Program-made: the position numbers and the translations under genes
The notes under the pieces: model-generated
The model's database searches: none
What the model was told of the DNA's origin: nothing
Seen by the model: only the letters and a program-made list of their open reading frames with translations
Assembly: GCF_002311515.1 (NCBI RefSeq)
Contig: NZ_DCAO01000068.1
Location: 1 to 12,417 of the forward strand
Direction: 5' to 3'
DNA from: Thalassospira sp. UBA1131
GTDB taxonomy: Bacteria; Pseudomonadota; Alphaproteobacteria; Rhodospirillales; Thalassospiraceae
Length of the DNA stretch: 12,417 bases
Shown here: positions 6,470 through 12,417 of the stretch, piece after piece
Layout: each line of letters starts with the position of its first letter
Numbering within the stretch: position 1 is the stretch's first letter

Positions 6470-8530
6470 ATGCCGAAACTAACAGTTGACGGTATTGAAG
6501 TTGAAGTAGAAGCCGGGGCGACAGTCCTTCAGGCCTGTGAAGAGGCCGGTAAGGAAATCCCGCGTTTCTGCTATCACGAACGCCTGTCAATCGCCGGCAA
6601 CTGCCGTATGTGTCTGGTGGAAATGGAACGTGCGCCGAAACCGGTCGCATCCTGCGCCATGCCTGCGGCAGATGGAATGGTGATCAAAACCGATTCCGAC
6701 CTTGTGAAAAAGGCACGCAACGGCGTGATGGAATTCCTGCTGATCAACCATCCGCTGGATTGCCCGATTTGTGACCAGGGTGGTGAATGTGATCTTCAGG
6801 ACCAGGCCATGGCCTATGGTTTTGACTCGTCACGTTACGCCGAGAAAAAACGTGCGGTAAAGGACAAGGAACTGGGCCCGATCGTCAAAACGATCATGAC
6901 CCGTTGCATCCACTGCACCCGTTGCGTTCGCTTCTCCGAGGAAGTCGCCGGTGTCGGCACCATGGGTGCTGTTTACCGGGGCGAAGACACCGAAGTCGGA
7001 CCGTATATCGAAGCCTCCATCAACTCCGAGCTTTCAGGCAACCTGGTTGACCTGTGCCCGGTCGGTGCTCTGACTTCCAAGCCGTATGCGTTTACCGCGC
7101 GTCCGTGGGAGCTCAAGAAAACCGATAGCGTCGATGTCATGGACGCGGTTGGCTCGAACATTCGTATCGATGCCCGTACCGGCGAAGTGATGCGCGTTCT
7201 GCCGCGCACCAACGAAGACATCAACGAAGAATGGATTTCGGACAAAACCCGTTACGCCATTGATGGCCTGAAACGTCAGCGCCTTGACCGTCCGTATGTT
7301 CGCAAGGATGGCAAGCTGCAGCCGGCAAGCTGGGACGAAGCATTTGCTGCGATCAAGGCAAAGGTTTCTGGTCTGGACGGCGAGAAAATTGCCGCCCTTG
7401 CGGGTGACACGGTCGATTGTGAATCGATGACCGCGCTGAAAGATCTGATGGGTAAACTTGGTTCGCCGAACCTTGATTGCCGTCAGGACGGTTCGAAGAT
7501 CGGTGGCCCGCGTGCCTCCTATATCTTCAACAGCACGATTGCCGGTATTGACGAGGCAGATGCCTGCCTGATCGTTGGTGCCAATGTCCGTGCCGAAGCA
7601 CCGATCATCAATTCGCGTCTGCGCAAACGCTGGCGCACGACCGCTGGCGATTTTAAAGTCGGCATCATTGGTGAAAAGTGGGATCCGACCTACAAGAACG
7701 ATTATCTTGGTGCCGGTCCGGAAACCCTCCAGGAAATCCTGGATGGCAAGAACGAGTTCGCCACGGTTCTCAAGGCTTCTGAAAAGCCGATGATCATCGT
7801 CGGTATGGGCGCGCTCAACCGTGAAGACGGTGACGCGGTTCTTGCTGCCACCCGCGCCATTGCCGAGAAATACGGCATGGTTTCCGGTGAATGGAACGGC
7901 TTTAACGTTCTGCACACCGCGGCATCGCGTGTTGGCGGTCTTGATCTTGGCTTCGTGCCGGGTGAGGGCGGTCTGGCAACCAATGACATTCTCGATGGTG
8001 CTGCCAAAGGCGATATCGAGGTTGTCTATCTGCTGGGTGCCGACGAAGTCGACATGAGCAAACTGGAAAAGGCATTTGTCATTTACCAGGGTGCGATGGG
8101 CGATGCCGGCGCGCAGGCCGCAGACGTGATCCTGCCGGGTGCTGCTTACACCGAAAAGAATGGCACCTATGTCAACACCGAAGGCCGCGCCCAGCAGGGC
8201 TGGCGTGCGATCTTCCCGGTTGGTGACGCGCGTGAGGACTGGGCGATTGTCCGTGCACTTTCCGGTGCGCTGGATCTGACCCTGCCATACAACAATATCG
8301 ATGCCGTTCGCTCGCGTATGGTGGAACTCAGCCCGACCTTTGCGTCGCTGAACGTTCCGACCAAGGCTGAATGGACCGATTTCGGTGTGTCAGGTGACAT
8401 GAAGTCTGATGGCTTCGTATCGCCGGTTCGCAATTTCTATATGACCGACCCGATCAGCCGTGCTTCGGTGACGATGGCCAAATGTACTGAGGCCTTTGTC
8501 AAGGATGCGGCTGCCGAGAAGGTTGCCTGA
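6470..8530 (+). CDS. nuoG: NADH-quinone oxidoreductase subunit G
   Basis: NuoG (75-kDa subunit) is the largest peripheral-arm subunit and carries electrons from NuoF toward NuoI. The 686-residue protein opens with a plant-type ferredoxin domain with N1b ligands Cys34, Cys45, Cys48 and Cys62. Cluster N5 follows, with His94, Cys98, Cys101 and Cys107 (HPLDCPICDQGGEC), then N4 with Cys146, Cys149, Cys152 and Cys196. From about residue 215 it resembles the molybdopterin oxidoreductase fold, without visible cofactor function. The extra four-cysteine N7 site of E. coli-type NuoG is absent at the start of this domain (SVDVMDAVGSN), as in Paracoccus and mitochondria. AGAGGGA (6456-6462) precedes the ATG by 7 nt. 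It is 27 nt from nuoF and is followed by an 87-nt gap with hairpins. Confidence 0.98.
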   Translation: MPKLTVDGIEVEVEAGATVLQACEEAGKEIPRFCYHERLSIAGNCRMCLVEMERAPKPVASCAMPAADGMVIKTDSDLVKKARNGVMEFLLINHPLDCPICDQGGECDLQDQAMAYGFDSSRYAEKKRAVKDKELGPIVKTIMTRCIHCTRCVRFSEEVAGVGTMGAVYRGEDTEVGPYIEASINSELSGNLVDLCPVGALTSKPYAFTARPWELKKTDSVDVMDAVGSNIRIDARTGEVMRVLPRTNEDINEEWISDKTRYAIDGLKRQRLDRPYVRKDGKLQPASWDEAFAAIKAKVSGLDGEKIAALAGDTVDCESMTALKDLMGKLGSPNLDCRQDGSKIGGPRASYIFNSTIAGIDEADACLIVGANVRAEAPIINSRLRKRWRTTAGDFKVGIIGEKWDPTYKNDYLGAGPETLQEILDGKNEFATVLKASEKPMIIVGMGALNREDGDAVLAATRAIAEKYGMVSGEWNGFNVLHTAASRVGGLDLGFVPGEGGLATNDILDGAAKGDIEVVYLLGADEVDMSKLEKAFVIYQGAMGDAGAQAADVILPGAAYTEKNGTYVNTEGRAQQGWRAIFPVGDAREDWAIVRALSGALDLTLPYNNIDAVRSRMVELSPTFASLNVPTKAEWTDFGVSGDMKSDGFVSPVRNFYMTDPISRASVTMAKCTEAFVKDAAAEKVA

Positions 8531-8537
8531 GTAAGGG

Positions 8538-8560
8538 GAGCGACGATCTGATCGTCGCTC
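8538..8560 (+). other. Strong hairpin in nuoG-nuoH gap
   Basis: A perfect 10-bp stem, GAGCGACGAT (8538-8547) with ATCGTCGCTC (8551-8560), has a 3-nt CTG loop and begins 7 nt after the nuoG stop. No U run follows (AUCCCGC), so it is not a classical intrinsic terminator. It could protect the 3' end of a processed nuoA-G mRNA or damp read-through into nuoH. The structure is seen directly; the function is inferred. Confidence 0.6.
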
Positions 8561-8575
8561 ATCCCGCAAGGGGGT

Positions 8576-8591
8576 GTCCCAATTTTGGGAC
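8576..8591 (+). other. Second hairpin in nuoG-nuoH gap
   Basis: GTCCCAA (8576-8582) and TTGGGAC (8585-8591) form a perfect inverted repeat separated by two T residues. In RNA the inner A-U pair would open to give a 6-bp stem with a 4-nt loop. It lies 15 nt after the first hairpin and 26 nt before the nuoH start. A DNA-level binding site is an equally good reading. Confidence 0.45.
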
Positions 8592-8617
8592 GAAACGCAA
8601 AAGATACGGTTTGACCG

Positions 8618-9631
8618 ATGGAACTTCTTTGGGACGGATATATTGAACCGCTCGTCTGGATCGTCGCCAAAATTCTGGCGATTGTTCTGCCGTTGCTGGG
8701 TGCTGTCGCCTATCTGACCTACGCAGAGCGTAAGGTCATCGGTGCTATTCAGCTCCGTAAGGGCCCGAACGTTGTGGGGCCGTTTGGCCTTCTGCAGCCG
8801 CTTGCCGATGGTTTGAAGCTGTTTCTGAAAGAAACAATCATTCCAAGCAGCGCGAACAAGGGCGTGTTCATCATCGCCCCGATGCTGACCTTTATTCTGG
8901 CAATCATTGCCTGGGCGGTTATTCCGTTCGACGAGGGCATGGTTCTGGCCGATCTGAATGTTGGTATTCTTTACATCTTCGCGATTTCTTCGCTGGGTGT
9001 TTACGGTATCGTGATGGCCGGTTGGGCATCGAACTCCAAATACGCCTTCCTTGGTGCGCTGCGTTCCGGCGCCCAGATGGTTTCGTATGAGATTTCGATT
9101 GGCCTGATCATCATCTCGGTTCTGCTGACGACCGGTTCGCTGAACCTCAGCGACATTGTCCGCGGGCAGGTCGGTGGTATCTGGGAGTGGAACTTCGTTT
9201 ATCACTTCCCGATGTTCATCGTCTTCATCGTATCCATTCTGGCAGAAACCAACCGCGCACCGTTTGACCTTCCCGAAGCGGAAGCCGAACTGGTCTCGGG
9301 TTATAACGTCGACTATTCGGCGATGACCTTTGCGCTGTTCTTCCTGGGTGAATACGCGAACATGATCCTGATGAGTGGCCTGTGCGCCATTCTGTTCCTG
9401 GGTGGCTGGGGCGCGCCGTTGCCGTTCCTTGAATTCATCCCGGGCGCAATCTGGTTCATCATCAAGATCTGCTTCGTTCTGTTCATCTTCCTGTGGGTCC
9501 GTGCAACCTTCCCGCGTTACCGTTATGACCAACTGATGCGTCTGGGCTGGAAAATCTTCCTGCCGCTGTCCTTCGCATGGGTCATGCTGGTTGCCACGTT
9601 CCTCGTTGTTTTTGACAAGGTCCCGGCCTGA
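8618..9631 (+). CDS. nuoH: NADH-quinone oxidoreductase subunit H
   Basis: NuoH (ND1 family) is the membrane subunit that anchors the peripheral arm, forms the entrance of the quinone channel and starts the polar axis toward the proton channels. The 337-residue length is standard, with about eight membrane segments. Family signatures are ERKVIGAIQLRKGPN (37-51), and ETNRAPFDLPEAEAELVSGYNVDYS spanning 210-234, whose acidic residues line the quinone cavity loop. The C-terminal RATFPRYRYDQLM (295-307) is also typical. No clear Shine-Dalgarno sequence precedes the ATG; instead a 4-bp stem CGGT/ACCG (8607-8617) abuts it. No better start was found, and the N-terminus fits the family. It is the first gene after the 87-nt hairpin-bearing gap. 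Confidence 0.97.
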   Translation: MELLWDGYIEPLVWIVAKILAIVLPLLGAVAYLTYAERKVIGAIQLRKGPNVVGPFGLLQPLADGLKLFLKETIIPSSANKGVFIIAPMLTFILAIIAWAVIPFDEGMVLADLNVGILYIFAISSLGVYGIVMAGWASNSKYAFLGALRSGAQMVSYEISIGLIIISVLLTTGSLNLSDIVRGQVGGIWEWNFVYHFPMFIVFIVSILAETNRAPFDLPEAEAELVSGYNVDYSAMTFALFFLGEYANMILMSGLCAILFLGGWGAPLPFLEFIPGAIWFIIKICFVLFIFLWVRATFPRYRYDQLMRLGWKIFLPLSFAWVMLVATFLVVFDKVPA

Positions 9632-9662
9632 TCGCCGCGCATCGGAAAGAGAGAGGTAAACG

Positions 9663-10151
9663 ATGTCATTTATTGATCGGACGGCCCGGAGCTTCCTGCT
9701 CGCGGAACTCGTTTCGGGAATGGCGCTCACCTTGAAATACATGTTCAAGCCCAAGGTGACGATCAACTACCCGTACGAAAAAGGTCCGCTGAGCCCGCGT
9801 TTCCGTGGCGAACACGCACTGCGCCGTTACCCGAACGGCGAAGAGCGTTGCATCGCCTGCAAACTTTGCGAAGCCATTTGCCCGGCACAGGCCATCACCA
9901 TTGAGGTCGAACCGCGCAACGATGGTTCGCGTCGTACCACGCGTTACGACATTGATATGACGAAATGCATTTACTGTGGCTTCTGCGAGGAAGCCTGCCC
10001 GGTGGATGCCATCGTCGAAGGTCCGAACTTCGAGTTCGCAACCGAAAACCGCGAGGAGCTGTTCTATGACAAGGACAAGCTGCTGGCAAACGGCGAGCGT
10101 TGGGAAGCCGAGCTTGCTGCACGATTGGAGGCAGACGCACCTTATCGGTAA
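9663..10151 (+). CDS. nuoI: NADH-quinone oxidoreductase subunit I
   Basis: NuoI (23-kDa, TYKY family) is a ferredoxin-like subunit carrying two [4Fe-4S] clusters, N6a and N6b, that pass electrons from NuoG to N2 in NuoB. The 162-residue protein has two CxxCxxCxxxCP motifs: Cys63, Cys66, Cys69, Cys73 and Cys102, Cys105, Cys108, Cys112. As in other 8Fe ferredoxin folds, the last cysteine of each motif is expected to ligate the opposite cluster. The amphipathic N-terminus (SFIDRTARSFLLAELVSGM) probably lies on the membrane. GAGAGG (9651-9656) stands 6 nt before the ATG. The gap to nuoH is 31 nt. The stop is TAA and is followed by an 83-nt gap. Confidence 0.98.
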   Translation: MSFIDRTARSFLLAELVSGMALTLKYMFKPKVTINYPYEKGPLSPRFRGEHALRRYPNGEERCIACKLCEAICPAQAITIEVEPRNDGSRRTTRYDIDMTKCIYCGFCEEACPVDAIVEGPNFEFATENREELFYDKDKLLANGERWEAELAARLEADAPYR

Positions 10152-10187
10152 GTGTCGCGTCTGATCGTTAGAAAGAGAGTTCATGGG

Positions 10188-10215
10188 CCGTTGTAAGCCA
10201 TTGGGGCAGCAACGG
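10188..10215 (+). other. Hairpin in nuoI-nuoJ gap
   Basis: The 83-nt space between nuoI and nuoJ contains CCGTTG (10188-10193) and CAACGG (10210-10215), a 6-bp inverted repeat (7 with a terminal G-U pair) around a loop of about 15 nt. It ends 6 nt before the nuoJ ribosome binding site. No U run follows. It may be a weak mRNA structure affecting nuoJ translation, or chance. Confidence 0.3.
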
Positions 10216-10234
10216 TTCGCCAAGGGGGTACCTT

Positions 10235-10843
10235 ATGGTCGTACAGGCTTTGGCTTTTTACCTGTTTGCTACCGTCGCGGTCATGTCCGCGACTGCGGTT
10301 GTGACCGTTCGCAACCCGGTGCATTCGGTACTGTTGCTGATCTTGACATTCTTTAACGCAGCCGGACTTTTCGTCCTGCTGGGTGCCGAGTTTCTCGCCA
10401 TGCTGCTCGTCGTCGTCTATGTCGGCGCGGTTGCAGTCCTGTTCCTGTTCGTCGTCATGATGCTCGACATTAACTTTGTCGAAATGCGTCAGGGCTTTTT
10501 GAACTACCTGCCGATCGGCGTTCTGATCGCGGTTGTTCTGTTTGTCGAACTGGCACTGGTTGGCGCTGGCTGGACCCTTACGGATGAGGCGGTCGCGGTT
10601 CTCGCGCAGCCGACACCGGCAGGGCTGACCAACGTCGAAGCACTCGGTCAACTGATCTACACCGATTACGCATACATCTTCCAGGCGGCTGGTCTGGTTC
10701 TGCTTGTTGCGATGATTGGCGCAATTGTCCTGACACTGCGTCACCGTGAAGGTGTCCGTCGTCAGAAAATCTCCGAGCAGGTCAAGCGTACCCGCGCTGA
10801 TACGCTTGAAGTCAAAAAAGTTCCGGTCGGAAGGGGGATCTGA
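10235..10843 (+). CDS. nuoJ: NADH-quinone oxidoreductase subunit J
   Basis: NuoJ (ND6 family) is a five-helix membrane subunit of complex I that packs with NuoA, NuoH and NuoK near the quinone channel. The 202-residue protein has membrane segments at about 4-24, 29-48, 55-77, 92-113 and 147-168. The most conserved part is TM3, YVGAVAVLFLFVVMML (62-77), which in known structures contains the pi-bulge that changes conformation during turnover. A charged, Lys/Arg-rich cytoplasmic tail follows residue 168. AAGGGGG (10222-10228) lies 6 nt before the ATG. The stop TGA shares its last base with the nuoK ATG (TGATG at 10841-10845), which indicates coupled translation. Confidence 0.97.
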   Translation: MVVQALAFYLFATVAVMSATAVVTVRNPVHSVLLLILTFFNAAGLFVLLGAEFLAMLLVVVYVGAVAVLFLFVVMMLDINFVEMRQGFLNYLPIGVLIAVVLFVELALVGAGWTLTDEAVAVLAQPTPAGLTNVEALGQLIYTDYAYIFQAAGLVLLVAMIGAIVLTLRHREGVRRQKISEQVKRTRADTLEVKKVPVGRGI

Positions 10844-11151
10844 TGGAAATCGGTCTTGCACATTATCTGACCGTCGCGGCGATCCTTTTCACACTCGGGA
10901 TCTTCGGCATCTTCATGAACCGCAAGAACGTCATCATCATCATGATGTCGATCGAGCTGATGCTGCTGGCGGTCAATATCAATCTGGTCGCGTTCTCGTC
11001 GTTCCTCGGCGACCTCGTCGGACAGGTATTTACCATCTTCGTTCTGACGGTTGCTGCGGCTGAGGCGGCAATTGGTCTGGCGATCCTGGTCGTCTATTTC
11101 CGTAACCGCGGCACCATCGCGGTCGAAGACATCAACATGATGAAGGGGTAA
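10843..11151 (+). CDS. nuoK: NADH-quinone oxidoreductase subunit K
   Basis: NuoK (ND4L family) is a three-helix membrane subunit related to MrpC of cation/proton antiporters and forms part of the proton pathway next to NuoJ and NuoN. At 102 residues it has the usual length. The two membrane glutamates known to be essential in E. coli NuoK (Glu36 and Glu72) correspond to Glu38 in SIELMLLAVN and Glu74 in AAAEAAIGLAILV. The ATG overlaps the nuoJ stop by one base and has AAGGGGGA (10831-10838) 4 nt upstream. It is separated from nuoL by 7 nt. Confidence 0.98.
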   Translation: MEIGLAHYLTVAAILFTLGIFGIFMNRKNVIIIMMSIELMLLAVNINLVAFSSFLGDLVGQVFTIFVLTVAAAEAAIGLAILVVYFRNRGTIAVEDINMMKG

Positions 11152-11158
11152 GGCAGAT

Positions 11159-12417
11159 ATGTATCCGTTGATTGTATTCCTGCCCCTGATCGCGGCAATC
11201 CTTGCCGGGGCCATCACGCTGGTCGGCGCCATGTCGACCGCAAAGGATGCCCCGCATGACAGCCATGGTCATCACCATCATGGTGTGTCCTCGTCTGATC
11301 GTCTGGCACAGCTGGTCACCGTTGCCGGTGTCGTGATTGCGTTTGTGATTTCGATCTTTGCCTTTGTCGATGTTGCCCTGGGTGGCAACCCGGTTGTGAT
11401 TGAACTGTTTACCTGGATTTCCTCGGGCAGCTTCGATGCGTCCTGGTCGCTGCGTATTGATACGCTGACCTGTGTGATGCTGATTGTTGTGACCGGCGTG
11501 TCCTCGATGGTTCACATCTATTCCATCGGCTATATGTCGCATGACCCGGACAAGCCGCGCTTCATGGCGTATCTCAGCCTGTTCACCTTTGCGATGCTGA
11601 TGCTGATTACCGCCGACAACCTGATCCAGCTGTTCTTCGGCTGGGAGGGCGTTGGTCTGGCGTCTTACCTTCTGATCGGCTTCTGGTATTCCAAACCGTC
11701 GGCATCGGCTGCTGCGATGAAAGCCTTCATCGTCAACCGTGTCGGTGACTTCGGCTTTGCCCTTGGTATCTTTGCGGTTTATGTCCTGTTCGACAGCGTT
11801 CAGTTCGACGTCATCTTTGGCAATGCCGAAGAAGTTGCGGGCACGACCCTGATGTTCCTGGGCCATGAGTTCTCAGCACTCGAGATCACCTGCTTCCTGC
11901 TGTTCATCGGTGCGATGGGTAAATCGGCACAGCTTGGTCTGCACACCTGGCTTCCCGACGCAATGGAAGGCCCGACCCCGGTTTCCGCCCTTATTCACGC
12001 GGCAACCATGGTGACGGCCGGTGTATTCATGGTCGCGCGTCTGTCGCCGATCTTTGAATATGCTGAAACCACCCTGATGATCGTGACCATCGTTGGTGCG
12101 TCGACTGCGTTCTTCGCCGCGACCATCGGCTGTGTTCAGAACGACATCAAGCGCGTCATTGCCTATTCGACCTGTTCGCAGCTGGGCTATATGTTCTTTG
12201 CCTGCGGCGTGTCGGCTTATTCGGCGGGTGTCTTCCACCTGATGACGCACGGCTTCTTCAAGGCGCTTCTGTTCCTTGGTGCCGGTTCGGTCATCCATGC
12301 CATGTCCGATGAACAGGACATGCGCAAGATGGGCGGCATCGCCAAAATGGTTCCGCTGACCTTTGCTGTGATGGTGATTGGGACGCTTGCGATTACCGGT
12401 GTTCCGGGCTTCGCGGG
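11159..12417 (+). CDS. nuoL: NADH-quinone oxidoreductase subunit L (5' part)
   Basis: NuoL (ND5 family) is the distal antiporter-like proton-pumping subunit. The window holds 419 complete codons of an expected 600-plus, and the frame is open to the right edge, so the gene is cut only by the window. Key residues are present: Glu163 in GWEGVGLASYLLIGFW, Lys255 in MGKSAQ, the family block HTWLPDAMEGPTPVSALIHA (262-281), Lys331 in NDIKRVIAYSTCSQLGYM, and His360 and His364 in FHLMTHGFFKALLFLGAG. The loop after TM1 contains a histidine cluster, HDSHGHHHHG (33-42), that is not part of the conserved core. AAGG (11150-11153) and GAAGGGG (11142-11148) precede the ATG. Remaining exons of the pump arm, nuoM and nuoN, should follow outside the window. 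Confidence 0.97.
   Translation, partial: MYPLIVFLPLIAAILAGAITLVGAMSTAKDAPHDSHGHHHHGVSSSDRLAQLVTVAGVVIAFVISIFAFVDVALGGNPVVIELFTWISSGSFDASWSLRIDTLTCVMLIVVTGVSSMVHIYSIGYMSHDPDKPRFMAYLSLFTFAMLMLITADNLIQLFFGWEGVGLASYLLIGFWYSKPSASAAAMKAFIVNRVGDFGFALGIFAVYVLFDSVQFDVIFGNAEEVAGTTLMFLGHEFSALEITCFLLFIGAMGKSAQLGLHTWLPDAMEGPTPVSALIHAATMVTAGVFMVARLSPIFEYAETTLMIVTIVGASTAFFAATIGCVQNDIKRVIAYSTCSQLGYMFFACGVSAYSAGVFHLMTHGFFKALLFLGAGSVIHAMSDEQDMRKMGGIAKMVPLTFAVMVIGTLAITGVPGFA

Noticed and set aside
8390..9766. A 458-residue - strand frame spanning the ends of nuoG and nuoI, nuoH and two gaps
   Set aside because: It crosses known genes and the hairpin gap and reads as a low-complexity charged sequence. It is open by chance and codon bias, with no supporting motif.

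Overview
The window is an ordinary stretch of chromosome from an alphaproteobacterium. It holds the left two thirds of a respiratory complex I (NADH:quinone oxidoreductase) operon, nuoABCDEFGHIJK plus the first 419 codons of nuoL, all on the + strand. Upstream of it lie a tRNA-Asp gene (+) and a flagellar switch gene, fliG, on the opposite strand. Separate nuoC and nuoD genes, the C-terminally extended NuoE, the form of NuoG without the N7 cluster cysteines, and the EYPQT variant of the FliG EHPQ motif all fit Alphaproteobacteria. By eye the base composition is moderately GC-rich. A marine Rhodospirillales/Thalassospira-like source is a guess from overall protein flavour, not something proved here.

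Layout: 1-83 holds only a strong hairpin at 24-49, probably a terminator. 84-1103 (-) is fliG, which appears to stand alone. 1104-1414 is a divergent intergenic region with weak promoter-like and dyad elements, ending in a good tRNA promoter. 1415-1491 is tRNA-Asp(GTC). 1492-1775 is the leader and promoter region of the nuo operon, with two dyads. 1776-12417 is the nuo operon, which runs off the right edge inside nuoL; nuoM and nuoN are expected beyond it.

Working together: NuoE, F and G form the NADH-oxidising module, with FMN and several Fe-S clusters. NuoB, C, D and I form the connecting arm, which carries electrons to quinone through N6a, N6b and N2. NuoA, H, J, K and L are membrane proteins that couple quinone reduction to proton pumping. 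All cluster ligands I looked for are present, and no gene is frameshifted. Most junctions are overlapping or very short, which implies one transcript with translational coupling. The G-H (87 nt) and I-J (83 nt) gaps are the exceptions and contain hairpins.

I do not see an undescribed biological system here. The points worth a second look are modest: a 17-bp near-perfect dyad and a hairpin in the nuo leader, tandem hairpins in the nuoG-nuoH gap ahead of a nuoH start with no clear ribosome binding site, a histidine-rich loop in NuoL, extra cysteines in the NuoE tail, and the isolated position of fliG.
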